A stretch of DNA of 64,000 nucleotides from Bacteroidia bacterium (GCA_030427985.1 JAUIBH010000003.1:1-64000), one strand, 5' to 3'. Counted from the first letter of the stretch, positions 51,186 through 60,598 are shown. Notes: generated by a model from the letters alone, not told the origin. Program-made: numbers and translations.

Positions 51186-52607
51186 TTATTCCATTACAGC
51201 ACTATCGAGTAGTTCTTTGAGTTGTTTTTTGCTGAACACTTGGGTGCCTTTGATGACCATGTTGATGTTCTGTGTTTCCGAAATATTTTCCAATGGATTG
51301 TCATCCAAAAGCACTAAATCAGAAACTTTTCCTTTGGAAATAGTTCCATAAGAATCGGATTTGTTTAAAAATTGAGCACCATTATAGGCGGAAGTCCGCA
51401 AGGCGTCCAAAGGGGGAATACCAGCATCCACCATAGCTTTGAGTTCGCTGTGCAACGAAATTCCAGGGTAAATATAGGAGTTGGAAGCCCCACAATCCGA
51501 GCCAGCCAAAAGGTTTACATCAGCAGTATTCAACGATTTAACCAATTGACCAAAAAAGGAATCCAATGCCTTTCTATTCTTTCTGGCTTCTTCAGATGAC
51601 CGAAGCGCACTTTGGATTCTTCTTTGGTAACTTGCTATAATTCCCTGTCCCATATATTTTAAATATATGTCATTGGAATGGTCCACCTCGTCCATATAGC
51701 TCAAGGTATTCCCAACATGAAGGGTTGGAACCACATAAACATCATTTTGTTTTAATTTTTGAAAGGTACTTTGGGCGGTGCTGTCCGTATAACCTTCAAC
51801 CAATGAAGGCATTGCATCCCAAAAGCCCATTTGTCCACTTTTTACTTTATTGGTAACTTCAACTTCATTGCTGGCACATCCTTTCAATACATAATATAAA
51901 TGTTCGATGGCATCCATTCCGGCATCTACGGTTTCATCCAAAGTAACTGTAAAGGGCATGTGCCCAGAAACAATAAGTCCTCTTTTTTCGGTCTCTTCAA
52001 TGGTTTTAAGGTACAGCTCACCCGAAAATTGGCTATCGTACAACTTTACAAAATCAACATTCAATGCTTGAAGTGAATCCAAAGCCACAGGAATATCGGC
52101 CCCATTTTCTACAACAAGAGACCCGGCCCAAGTTGAGTTTGGGCCGTCAATCTTTGGACCTGCAGTGAATATGGTTGGCCCAACCAAGTCTTCATTGGTA
52201 ATCTGTTTTTTCCACTCCATGACCGAGGTGGTTAAATCACCCCCCGCATCCCTTACTGTGGTAATGCCATTGGCAATAAAGAGTTTTAAGAAGTTTTTAT
52301 TATTGGCAATCAACGAGTCACTGCCCCTTAAATGAATGTGGTTGTCCCAAAAACCGGGCAGAAGGTATTTTCCGGTGGCGTCAATCAACGAATCTGCTTT
52401 GAATGTGCTTTCAACATCGGTATCCTCCACGGATTGGATTTCTCCTTTGGAGATATAGATATTTTTTTCAGAAACCTCCCCAGATTCAAGGTCAATGACA
52501 TGGGCATTTAGAATGGCTAAATCAGCAGGTAGTGTTTCTTTTTCCTGACAAGCAGCTAATAGTATTAAAATAAGGAGGAGTGGTAATCTGTTGAGGTTTT
52601 TTTTCAT
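51186..52607 (-). CDS. Amidohydrolase family lipoprotein
   Basis: 473 residues. The lipoprotein signal is LLLILILLAAC. Active-site residues are HxH in WDNHIHLRGSD, Lys in VDFVKLYDSQF, His in VSGHMPF and DAIEHLYYVLKG, and Asp in LLAGSDCGASN. It is first in the operon with the second amidohydrolase. Part of its sequence (signal plus the VALDSLQALNVDFVK region) reappears as a decayed copy near 56.4 kb. Substrate unknown; a dipeptidase-like role is inferred. Confidence 0.9.
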   Translation of the reverse strand: MKKNLNRLPLLLILILLAACQEKETLPADLAILNAHVIDLESGEVSEKNIYISKGEIQSVEDTDVESTFKADSLIDATGKYLLPGFWDNHIHLRGSDSLIANNKNFLKLFIANGITTVRDAGGDLTTSVMEWKKQITNEDLVGPTIFTAGPKIDGPNSTWAGSLVVENGADIPVALDSLQALNVDFVKLYDSQFSGELYLKTIEETEKRGLIVSGHMPFTVTLDETVDAGMDAIEHLYYVLKGCASNEVEVTNKVKSGQMGFWDAMPSLVEGYTDSTAQSTFQKLKQNDVYVVPTLHVGNTLSYMDEVDHSNDIYLKYMGQGIIASYQRRIQSALRSSEEARKNRKALDSFFGQLVKSLNTADVNLLAGSDCGASNSYIYPGISLHSELKAMVDAGIPPLDALRTSAYNGAQFLNKSDSYGTISKGKVSDLVLLDDNPLENISETQNINMVIKGTQVFSKKQLKELLDSAVME

Positions 52608-52868
52608 TTTGGTGGTGGTTTTTAGACTTGTACTGATAAAGCTACGATTTCTTGTATTCTTTTCGGTTGATTTTGCCTTTGTTTGACGTGAAACAGTAGT
52701 ATGGAATTCTATGTTGTTAACCCTACGAATCTTAAAAATTCCTTAAAAGGTTGTTTAGAATATATCATCTATAGGTTTAATTGTTAAATACTTGAGCAAG
52801 ATTTAAAATGTGAATTTGGCACAGTGCTTCAGTTATATGTATTTTTAGCTGCACTTAAATTAACTTTA
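52608..52868. other. Divergent promoter region, amidohydrolase operon / ThuA fusion
   Basis: 260 AT-rich bases between divergent starts. I see no clear consensus. TTTGGCACAGTGCTTC at 52817-52832 begins like a sigma-54 -24 box but lacks the GC at -12. Confidence 0.4.
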
Positions 52869-55800
52869 ATGAGAAATTTATTGGTATTGACCGCTGCGGT
52901 ACTTGCATTGGGCCTGGCAAGCTGCAGTAAAAAAAGAAGTGGCTCTCCAAAAGTGTTGGTTTTTTCAAAAACTGCGGGTTATGTCCACGCTTCCATTCCT
53001 GCAGGGGCGGCAGCTATTCAAAAATTAGGTTCTGAAAACGGTTTTGAGGTGGATACCACTTCCAACGCTGATTTTTTTACCGATGATCAACTTAAAGAAT
53101 ATTCCGCAATTGTTTTTTTAAGCACTACCGGGAATGTTCTGGATTATAGACAGGAAGCTGCTTTTGAACGTTATATCCAATCTGGAGGTGGTTTTGTAGG
53201 CATCCATGCGGCCACTGACACCGAATATGACTGGGGTTGGTACACAAAACTGGTCGGCGCACAATTCCTAAATCACCCAAGAGGTACGCCAGAAGCAGAT
53301 TTCATTATAAAGGATAAGAATCACCCATCCACAGAATTTTTTACAGACAGCATTTGGCACAGAACAGATGAACTGTACAATTTTAAAAACCTAAACGATG
53401 ATGTAAATGTTCTGGTTACCGTTGACGAGTCTACCTATGAAGGAGGTCAAAATGGAGATCATCACCCTATGGCTTGGTACCATGACTTTGATGGCGGTAG
53501 AGCCTTTTATACTGCTGGCGGGCATACCGACGAGAATTTTTCAGAAGAGTTGTTTTTAAAGCATCTTTTGGGTGGAATCAACTATGCCATTGGTGAAAAC
53601 TTGGAACTGGATTATACCAAGGCAAAATCCCAAACACCGCCAGAAGCCGACCGCTTCAGCAAGGTGGTTTTATCTAAGGGGCAATTTTTTGAGCCTACAG
53701 AAATGACTGTACTGCCCAACAATGATGTATTGATTGCCCAGCGTAGGGGAGAAATTTTGTTGTTCTCCGATGCGACCCAAGAGTTGAGCCAAGTGGCCTT
53801 TTTGGATGTGTACTATACCACCTTGGAGGCCCAAGGAGTAAATGCGGAGGAAGGCTTATTAGGATTGCAAAAAGACCCCAATTATGCAGAAAACCACTGG
53901 ATTTATGTGTATTATTCTCCAACTGGGGATGATTGGATAAACAGACTCTCAAGATTCAAATATGAAGATGGTGTTTTTGATATGGATTCAGAACAAATCA
54001 TCCTAGAGGTAGACAGTCAACGAGAAATTTGTTGCCATACTGGAGGCTCCATTGCTTTTGGTCCCGATAACCTTTTGTATCTATCCACAGGGGATAATTC
54101 CACACCCTTTAATGAGCGCGGTGTAAAATATGCAAACAACGGATATGCACCTTTAAATGATTTACCCGGAAAAGAGCAGTACGATGCGAGACGCTCTTCA
54201 GGAAACACCAACGATCTTCGAGGTAAAATACTTAGAATTAAAGTCAACGAAGATGGCAGTTATGATATACCTGAAGGGAACCTTTTCCCTGTAGGCAGTG
54301 AAAAAACGCGCCCTGAAATATATACCATGGGCCACCGGAATCCATATAGGATTTCTGTGGATATAAAACGTGGCTACTTGTATTGGGGCGATATAGGCCC
54401 GGATGCCCGTGCAGACAGTCTGCAAACCCGTGGTCCGCGTGGTTATGATGAAATGAATCAAGCCCGTGAAGCCGGAAATTATGGATGGCCTATGTTTATC
54501 GGAAACAATTTTGCCTACAAAAAATACGACTATGCCACAGGTGAGTCTGGTAGAACTTTTAATCCAGAAAAACCCATAAACGATTCCAAGAACAATACAG
54601 GGTTACAGGAATTGCCACCTGCCAAACCCGCATATGCCTACTACCACTATGGAGATACCCAGGAGTTCCCAGAATTTGGTACCGGAGGCAGAAATGCAAT
54701 GGCAGGCCCTACATATTGGTCTGATTTGTATCCAAATGGTGGTGGATTGCCGGCCTATTATGACGGCAAAGTAATTATTTATGATTGGGTGCGGAACTGG
54801 ATGAAAGTTGTACACCTTTTTGAGGACGGCTCCATAAACAAAATGGAACCTTTCGCTTCGGATATAGAACTTAGTAACCTGATAGATATGGAAATGGGTC
54901 CCGATGGACGAGTTTACCTATTGGAATATGGAAGTGGCTGGTTCTCGGCAAACCCAGATAGTGGGTTGGGTTATATTGAATTTAACGGAGGAAACCGTCC
55001 GCCTGTTATTGATAGTCTTACAGTAAACCATGATAATGGGTCACTTCCACTTTCGGTAACTGCAACTGTTGCAGCCCGTGATCGGGAAGGTGACACTATG
55101 AGCTACCTTTGGGATTTGGGTGATGGAACAACCCAAGAAACCACGGAACCAACGCTGACCTATACCTATAGCGAGGCAGGTTCGTACAAATTGAATGTTA
55201 CTGCAAAAGATTCAGAGGGTGAAGCAGTTTCAAGTTCGGACCAGACCATTGTTGCAGGTAACGAGCGCCCAGTGGTAACTATTGATTTGCAGCAAGAAAA
55301 CACTTCATTTTACGTACCGGGACAACCCATTAATTATACCGTTTCGGTTACAGATGCTGATGGTGAGGTGAATGAGGACAATGTGTATGTTTCGGTTGAA
55401 TACCGTTCTGGAATGGACGAAGTGGACATGAATTTAGGCCACCAACAAGTATCTGGTGCCGTGATGGGCAAGGCACTTACCCAAAGTTTGGATTGTAAAT
55501 CGTGTCATAAAGAAAAAGAAGCGTCCATTGGTCCAAATTACCTTGAGGTTTCCGAAAAGTATAAGACCCAGCGTGGATCTACCAATTATCTAATGGCGAA
55601 AATTATTGGAGGAGGCTCTGGTGTTTGGGGGGAAGTTGTAATGCCTGCTCATCCCAACGTGACCCAATTGGAGGCCAGACAGATTACACAATACATCCAA
55701 TCGTTGACAGGTGGAGCCAATAAGAAACCATCACTTCCATTGGAAGGATCCATTAAACCTGAGGCAAAAGAAAATAGCGAAGTGTTATTGTTGACTGCAA

Positions 55801-56258
55801 GTTATACGGATCAAGGAACTGAAAAAGCTTTGCCCTTAACGGGTTCAGATGCCGTTGTTTTGGTACATAATGCCGTGAGTTTCCCTGAGGGTACACCAAC
55901 AGATGGTATGCAGGCCTTATCTTTTGGTGGAAGAAACATGCAATTATTGAATTCGGCCAGTGGATGGTTGAAAATGGAGGATGTGGACTTATCTGAGGTG
56001 AGTGGTGTAACGGCAATTATTGGTTGGCGAACTCCTCCTAATATACCGTACACTTTGGAACTTCGTTTAGGAGCTCCCGATGGTAAAGTGTTAGGAACCG
56101 GAAAATTGAATCCGAGTGACCTTTCTGGTCAAAGTGGTGCTATTTCCATACCGATAGAAAAAACTGCAGGTGTTCAAGAAGAACTGTATTTAACCTATAA
56201 GGCAGAAGGAGAAAAGCCAAGTATTTTTACTGTGACACAACTGATGTTCAACTTTTAG
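52869..56258 (+). CDS. ThuA / PQQ-type sugar dehydrogenase / PKD / cytochrome c multidomain lipoprotein
   Basis: 1129 residues from ATG 52869, which yields the lipoprotein signal LTAAVLALGLASC. The order is: a ThuA domain (~25-235, VLVFSKTAGYVHASIPAGAA, HAATDTEYDWGWY), a sugar-dehydrogenase beta-propeller (~250-690, GLLGLQKDPNYAENHWIYVY, GHRNPYRISVD), PKD (~715-800, YLWDLGDGTTQETTEPTLTY), a c-type cytochrome with CKSCH (C876, C879, H880) and a MPAHPNVT segment with the likely axial Met, and a C-terminal jelly-roll like a carbohydrate-binding module (~1000-1129). It probably oxidises a sugar derivative on the cell surface and passes electrons to its own heme. It ends in a strong terminator. 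Confidence 0.9.
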   Translation: MRNLLVLTAAVLALGLASCSKKRSGSPKVLVFSKTAGYVHASIPAGAAAIQKLGSENGFEVDTTSNADFFTDDQLKEYSAIVFLSTTGNVLDYRQEAAFERYIQSGGGFVGIHAATDTEYDWGWYTKLVGAQFLNHPRGTPEADFIIKDKNHPSTEFFTDSIWHRTDELYNFKNLNDDVNVLVTVDESTYEGGQNGDHHPMAWYHDFDGGRAFYTAGGHTDENFSEELFLKHLLGGINYAIGENLELDYTKAKSQTPPEADRFSKVVLSKGQFFEPTEMTVLPNNDVLIAQRRGEILLFSDATQELSQVAFLDVYYTTLEAQGVNAEEGLLGLQKDPNYAENHWIYVYYSPTGDDWINRLSRFKYEDGVFDMDSEQIILEVDSQREICCHTGGSIAFGPDNLLYLSTGDNSTPFNERGVKYANNGYAPLNDLPGKEQYDARRSSGNTNDLRGKILRIKVNEDGSYDIPEGNLFPVGSEKTRPEIYTMGHRNPYRISVDIKRGYLYWGDIGPDARADSLQTRGPRGYDEMNQAREAGNYGWPMFIGNNFAYKKYDYATGESGRTFNPEKPINDSKNNTGLQELPPAKPAYAYYHYGDTQEFPEFGTGGRNAMAGPTYWSDLYPNGGGLPAYYDGKVIIYDWVRNWMKVVHLFEDGSINKMEPFASDIELSNLIDMEMGPDGRVYLLEYGSGWFSANPDSGLGYIEFNGGNRPPVIDSLTVNHDNGSLPLSVTATVAARDREGDTMSYLWDLGDGTTQETTEPTLTYTYSEAGSYKLNVTAKDSEGEAVSSSDQTIVAGNERPVVTIDLQQENTSFYVPGQPINYTVSVTDADGEVNEDNVYVSVEYRSGMDEVDMNLGHQQVSGAVMGKALTQSLDCKSCHKEKEASIGPNYLEVSEKYKTQRGSTNYLMAKIIGGGSGVWGEVVMPAHPNVTQLEARQITQYIQSLTGGANKKPSLPLEGSIKPEAKENSEVLLLTASYTDQGTEKALPLTGSDAVVLVHNAVSFPEGTPTDGMQALSFGGRNMQLLNSASGWLKMEDVDLSEVSGVTAIIGWRTPPNIPYTLELRLGAPDGKVLGTGKLNPSDLSGQSGAISIPIEKTAGVQEELYLTYKAEGEKPSIFTVTQLMFNF

Positions 56259-56280
56259 TTAAACAACAAGTAAGTATTAT

Positions 56281-56314
56281 AAAAAGGCCCCCGCTAAAAG
56301 TGGAGGCCTTTTTT
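56281..56314 (+). terminator. Intrinsic terminator of the ThuA fusion gene
   Basis: Stem AAAAGGCC / GGCCTTTT with an inner CCGC-GTGG extension, followed by T6. It lies 23 bases after the stop. Confidence 0.8.
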
Positions 56315-56324
56315 ATAAAGCAAG

Positions 56325-56511
56325 GATTACATCTGTTCGATTTCTTTAATGGTCTACAAATGAAGATCTCCTGAAAATCGATTGTCGTTTTATTTTACAA
56401 AATCAACATTCAATGCTTGGAGTGAATCCAAGGCAATGGGAATGGTTTCTTTATTTTGACATGCGGTCAGGATGAAAAGGAAAGCAGGGAACGTTACTTT
56501 GTTAAGGAGTT
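56325..56511 (-). pseudogene. Decayed, internally deleted amidohydrolase copy
   Basis: Conceptual minus-strand translation gives a lipoprotein signal VTFPAFLFILTACQNKETIP, fused directly to IALDSLQALNVDFVK, then stop, then NDNRFSGDLHL, stop, TIKE. The intact gene at 51186-52607 has LLAACQEKETLP at its N-terminus and, some 150 residues later, IPVALDSLQALNVDFVKLYD followed by SQFSGELYLKTIEE. The stretch around GGATTCACT-CAAGCATTGAATG is nearly identical in DNA. It has lost the segment between, the frame at the start codon, and everything downstream. Confidence 0.75.
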
Positions 56512-56513
56512 TC

Positions 56514-57089
56514 TCATCTTTGGTTTCGGTATTTTATATTTTTGGACGCTAAGGTCACGATTTCGTGAATTCGTTTTTGTCGGGTTTCTTCCCGTTTGGC
56601 CTGATTGAGCCAATAGAGATAGCTTTTTCGTTGACTATGGGTGAAATTCTCAAAATTCTCAAAAGCGTTTTTATTCGCTTTCAATGCTTTTTGAAGTTCT
56701 TTTGGGACAACTCCGTTTTCCACATCGTCCAAAGCCTCCCATGAACCGTTCTTTTTGGCGACATTTATGGCCTCTAGGCCACTTTTATGCATTAATCCAT
56801 TGGATTTCAAATCTTTGATATGGTCTTTGTTGACCTTGCTCCAAACACTTTTAGATTTTCTGGGGCAAAAATATTGTCGTCGTTTGCCATTGCCCAAGCT
56901 TTTTACCGTACTATCTATCCAGCCGAAACAAAGAGCCACGCGAACAGCTTCTTCCCATCGCATACTTTCTTTGTGATGCTCCACTTTATAAAAAATAAGA
57001 TGAATCCCGGTAGAAGTATCGTGGTTTTCATGGAGCCATGTGCGCCATTCGGCATCATTTTTAAAGTAATGTTCGGGAAGATGGTCCAC
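56514..57089 (-). CDS. YdeI/OmpD-associated family protein
   Basis: 191 residues. The N-terminal part (EWRTWLHENHDTSTGIHLIF, ALCFGWIDSTVKSLGNGKRR, QYFCPRKSKSVWSKVNKDHI) is the YdeI signature. The C-terminal helix pair (FTHSQRKSYLYWLNQAKREE, RQKRIHEIVTLASKNIKYRN) is the OmpD-associated tail. Proteins of this family are cytosolic, unknown in mechanism, and some are described as protecting against bacteriocins or peptides. It starts 3 bases past the M1 peptidase stop (operon). Confidence 0.88.
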   Translation of the reverse strand: MDHLPEHYFKNDAEWRTWLHENHDTSTGIHLIFYKVEHHKESMRWEEAVRVALCFGWIDSTVKSLGNGKRRQYFCPRKSKSVWSKVNKDHIKDLKSNGLMHKSGLEAINVAKKNGSWEALDDVENGVVPKELQKALKANKNAFENFENFTHSQRKSYLYWLNQAKREETRQKRIHEIVTLASKNIKYRNQR

Positions 57090-57092
57090 AAA

Positions 57093-58706
57093 TCAGATTT
57101 TTTTGGTTTCTATGTAGAAGTTCTTGTCAAAAACTACTTTGCCACCATTCAATTTTTCGGTTTTCCATTCCGAGCTGGGAAAAAGCCAATGTTCCTTTTC
57201 ATCAAGAAAGATCCTAATAGGCATATCAAAATCCTCCACAATATCCACATAACGATACGTTATGGAATCCCCTTCAAGTTTGTACTCCAATTTGGGAATC
57301 ATGGTAGTACGCAAATATTGGTTAAAGAAAGCAGATAGGTCCTTTCCCGTTTTTTCACTGAGATAATCCTCTATCTGCTTTGTGGTTACGGTTTGGTGGT
57401 AGAAATCGGCATTCAACCCCCTAAGGATTTTTCGCCAAAGGTCATCATCTTCGATAAGTTGGCGTAAGGTGTGCAACATATTGGCACCCTTGTAGTACAT
57501 ATCCCCAGAACCACTGGTGTTGACATCATACGGACCAATAATGGGAACATCATTTTGGATATTGGATTTGGTACCGACCACGTATTCAGAAGAAGCTTTG
57601 GTTCCAAAATGATAATCCAAATAGAGGTTTTCAGAATAGGCCGTAAACCCTTCATGAACCCACATATCGGCAATATCTTTATAGGTGATGTTGTTGGCAA
57701 ACCACTCGTGACCCGCTTCATGGATGATGATAAAGTCAAACTGTAGTCCCCAGCCCGAGGCGGATAAATCCCTGCCCAAATATCCATTGGCGTATTGGTT
57801 TCCATAGGTGACGGAACTTTGGTGTTCCATCCCCAAATAGGGGACCTCCACAAGTTTAAACCCATCTTCATAAAAAGGGTAGGGGCCAAACCAGTACTCA
57901 AAGGCTTGGAGCATCATGGGTACTTGTATAAACTGTTCTTTGGCTTTTTCCAAATTTTCGGGAAGGACATAATAATCCAAATCCAATGTCCCTTTTTCAC
58001 CTTCATATTTTTCACCAAAGTGCACATAATTACCAATGTTCACATTTACCCCATAATTATTGATGGGATTGGCAACAAACCAATGATAAGTCTTGTAATC
58101 CCCGTTCTCATCCACACCCTCCAATTTTCCGTTGGAAACATCCATCAAATCTTTGGGGACGGTAACATGGATACGCATGCTGTCTACCTCGTCATACATG
58201 TGGTCTTTGTTGGGCCACCAAACACTGGCACCCAACCCTTGGCAGGATGTTGCCACAAATGGATTGCCTTCCGAATCGGTTTTCCAAGAGAAACCACCAT
58301 CCCAAGGTGCCCTAACTGCTTTTCTGGGATTTCCAGAATATTCAATTTTGATTTCGTTGAACGCTCCAGGCACTTGTTTTTTCTTCAACTTGATAAAATG
58401 GGCTGCACCTTCGGAGGTAAACTTCAGTTTTTTTCCATCTTGGCTCACTGATGCAATTTGCATAGGTTCCTGCAAATCAATTTGAAGCATATTCGATGCT
58501 TCCAAAACCTTATAGCGAACCACATTATGACCCGAAATAAACTCTTTTTCGGGTTCCACTTTAACATGGAGGTCGTAATAGTTCAAATCCCACCATTCAC
58601 GTTCCGGGGTGATACTGCCCCTTAAACTATCTTGACGGGTAAAGTTTTGGGCGGACATTGAACATAAGCCAAGCACCAGTGTAACTAGGGTAAATTGTTT
58701 TTTCAT
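57093..58706 (-). CDS. Secreted M1-family metallopeptidase
   Basis: 537 residues with a signal peptide (LVTLVLGLCSMSAQ). The zinc motif HEAGH (His ~329) is followed 18 residues later by Glu in MWVHEGFTAYSENLY, i.e. gluzincin HExxH-x18-E. The exopeptidase motif GAMEN appears as GMEHQSSVTY, frequent in bacterial secreted M1 enzymes. It lacks the long C-terminal HEAT-like domain of large aminopeptidases, consistent with its length. An intergenic hairpin repeat lies just upstream. Confidence 0.92.
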   Translation of the reverse strand: MKKQFTLVTLVLGLCSMSAQNFTRQDSLRGSITPEREWWDLNYYDLHVKVEPEKEFISGHNVVRYKVLEASNMLQIDLQEPMQIASVSQDGKKLKFTSEGAAHFIKLKKKQVPGAFNEIKIEYSGNPRKAVRAPWDGGFSWKTDSEGNPFVATSCQGLGASVWWPNKDHMYDEVDSMRIHVTVPKDLMDVSNGKLEGVDENGDYKTYHWFVANPINNYGVNVNIGNYVHFGEKYEGEKGTLDLDYYVLPENLEKAKEQFIQVPMMLQAFEYWFGPYPFYEDGFKLVEVPYLGMEHQSSVTYGNQYANGYLGRDLSASGWGLQFDFIIIHEAGHEWFANNITYKDIADMWVHEGFTAYSENLYLDYHFGTKASSEYVVGTKSNIQNDVPIIGPYDVNTSGSGDMYYKGANMLHTLRQLIEDDDLWRKILRGLNADFYHQTVTTKQIEDYLSEKTGKDLSAFFNQYLRTTMIPKLEYKLEGDSITYRYVDIVEDFDMPIRIFLDEKEHWLFPSSEWKTEKLNGGKVVFDKNFYIETKKI

Positions 58707-58719
58707 ATGTAATCAAAAA

Positions 58720-58746
58720 GACTTCTCGACTGCGCTCGAAGTGACA
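58720..58746. repeat. Flavobacterial-type palindromic intergenic repeat
   Basis: GACTTCTCGACTGCGCTCGAAGTGACA, partly self-complementary (CTTC-CGA / TCGAAG). It resembles the short, high-copy palindromic repeats common in Flavobacteriaceae intergenic DNA (family knowledge). It is the only copy I see in the window, between the M28 stop and the M1 start. Confidence 0.65.
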
Positions 58747-58748
58747 AA

Positions 58749-60083
58749 TTATCTAAAAACTTTGTTCGGGAAAACCACAGGACTTTCATGGCCATCCTTG
58801 CCAACAGCAGCTACCCCAAAGAAATAGTTATCTATGACGATGCCTTTTAAGGTATGTTCGGTTATGTTGCCAACATATCTGAAATTGTCCCAAGTGGGAG
58901 AAGTGGTGTCCCTCCAATAAATTTTGTAACCCACGGCACCATCCACTTTACTCCATTTGAGCTTGGCGTAGGGTTCCACAACACCGCCTATTTCCACAGT
59001 TTTGGGGGCAGGTGGCCCCCAGGCTATGGAAGCCAGATTAATAGCGTTTACAGATGTCAGTTTTTTGGCATATTCAAAATTTACATGCTCCAACACATCA
59101 CCATAGGCAATACCGTCTTCTACCCGAATATCTTGATGTTGTTGCGTATAGTTTTCATGCGCCTCCATGATTCGGATGCCGGCAAAACCTGCATCATTAA
59201 AGGGTCTGTGATGTCCACCGCGTCCAAACCGGTCCAAACGATAAATGAGCATAGGGTTCATTTCAGGCATGTAGGTCTTGGTGGTTTTGTAAACATAGCG
59301 TGCCAATTGACGAGAAATGCCATCGACTTCACCGCCATAAAAACGACGGGCATTACGCTCTTCTTCGGTTTCGGTTGGAGGAACAGGTTCTGAGAAAATT
59401 CGGAAATCACGGTTACTTACAATCCCGTCAACCCCAGTAATGTTTCCAATCATATCGTTGTTCAGAATTCCAACAATGTCCCAATTGTTTTCTTTGGCAT
59501 ACGCGGCCAATCCTTTACCTCCGTAAAGTCCTTGTTCTTCCCCGGAAAGTCCAACAAAGATGATGCTGCTTTCAAAATTGTATTTGGATAGTACTCGGGC
59601 GGCCTCAATGGTTCCGGCCATGCCACTGGCATTATCATTGGCGCCGGGAGAATCCGAGGTGAAGTTGTTAGGGTCACTCACTCGAGAATCAATGTCTCCG
59701 CTCATAATGATAAACCGATTCGGGTATTTGGTGCCACGTTTAATGGCCACCACATTTACCACCCAAACATCCTTTACAATTCGGTCGTTATCGCCTTTTT
59801 TGATCAAATCTTTCTGGTAGAAAACCTCCAAGCAATCATTGCAAGCTGCTGAAATGGTTTCAAATTCCGATTTTATCCAACGCCGCGCTGCGCCAATACC
59901 CCGCGTCTGGGAAACTGTATCGCTTAAAGTGTGCCTAGTTCCAAAACTGACCAGTTTGGTCACATCTTTTTCAATACGTTCCGCAGAAACGGAATTGATG
60001 ATATCGTACAAACGAGTATCGGTTTGCGCTTGGAGCATGGGAATGCTCAAAAGGGTAAATAAGAGGATGTAAAATTTCTTCAT
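58749..60083 (-). CDS. Secreted M28-family peptidase with FN3-like C-terminus
   Basis: 444 residues with a signal peptide (TLLSIPMLQAQ). M28 metal ligands are mostly present: Asp in SPGANDNASGM, Glu pair in GLSGEEQGLYG, Asp in LNNDMIGN and His in GRGGHHRPFNDAGF. The first ligand, usually His in GHYDS, is Asp130 here (MSGDIDSR). Residues ~355-440 form a fibronectin-III-like beta-sandwich (YAKLKWSKVDGAVGYKIYW). It is probably an aminopeptidase-like enzyme in the periplasm or outside the cell. Confidence 0.9.
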   Translation of the reverse strand: MKKFYILLFTLLSIPMLQAQTDTRLYDIINSVSAERIEKDVTKLVSFGTRHTLSDTVSQTRGIGAARRWIKSEFETISAACNDCLEVFYQKDLIKKGDNDRIVKDVWVVNVVAIKRGTKYPNRFIIMSGDIDSRVSDPNNFTSDSPGANDNASGMAGTIEAARVLSKYNFESSIIFVGLSGEEQGLYGGKGLAAYAKENNWDIVGILNNDMIGNITGVDGIVSNRDFRIFSEPVPPTETEEERNARRFYGGEVDGISRQLARYVYKTTKTYMPEMNPMLIYRLDRFGRGGHHRPFNDAGFAGIRIMEAHENYTQQHQDIRVEDGIAYGDVLEHVNFEYAKKLTSVNAINLASIAWGPPAPKTVEIGGVVEPYAKLKWSKVDGAVGYKIYWRDTTSPTWDNFRYVGNITEHTLKGIVIDNYFFGVAAVGKDGHESPVVFPNKVFR

Positions 60084-60094
60084 GGGGTACTATA

Positions 60095-60598
60095 TTAATT
60101 TCCGATGAGTTCAATGAACAGTCCATCTGGATCTTGAATCAATATAAAGTTTCTGCCATCACCCAATTGTATGGGAGTATCTCCCAAGGTTTCAATGTTG
60201 TTTTCCTTGATGCGCTGCAACACAGCTTCGGTGGATTTAAGGTATATGGTGATATAGCGAAGCCCATTTTTATCTTGAATCACCTCGCCGGCTTCCTCCT
60301 TGGGATTGCCAAAGGATGCCAATTTGAATTCGGTGGAGTGGGGGTCATCCACGAGTTTTAGAATTTTGACATCATATGCACTACCTCCAGTCAGACCAGA
60401 TCTTTTTCCGAAAGATTCATCAACGGTGAACCCTCCGGTTTCAACCATGCCTATAACATTGGTGTAGAAATCGTAAGAAGCGTCCATGTCCGATGCAATC
60501 ATGGCCATGGAAATGGAAGGGTTTTCAACTTGGTTTTGAGCTTGACAAAAGCTTAATGCCAGCAGTAAAAAAATAGGGGTGATCAGAAGACGTTTCAT
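60095..60598 (-). CDS. Secreted VOC (glyoxalase-fold) protein
   Basis: 167 residues from ATG 60598, which begins the signal MKRLLITPIFLLLALSFCQA; a Met at 60628 would lie before it. The VOC fold shows in SISMAMIASDMDASYDFYTN, VIGMVETGG, LRYITIYLKSTEAVLQRIKE and FILIQDPDGLFIELIGN. Export of a VOC protein is less usual; the metal ligands are not fully conserved, so I assign no reaction. It is 12 bases upstream of the M28 gene and likely co-transcribed. Confidence 0.87.
   Translation of the reverse strand: MKRLLITPIFLLLALSFCQAQNQVENPSISMAMIASDMDASYDFYTNVIGMVETGGFTVDESFGKRSGLTGGSAYDVKILKLVDDPHSTEFKLASFGNPKEEAGEVIQDKNGLRYITIYLKSTEAVLQRIKENNIETLGDTPIQLGDGRNFILIQDPDGLFIELIGN

Noticed and set aside
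52817..52832. Possible second sigma-54 promoter (TTTGGCACAGTGCTTC) before the ThuA fusion
   Set aside because: The -24 half matches but the -12 position has CA instead of the invariant GC, and no activator palindromes are near.
57795..58451. Plus-strand open frame of 218 codons opposite the M1 peptidase
   Set aside because: Antisense shadow, Ile/Phe-rich, covers conserved M1 motifs on the other strand.
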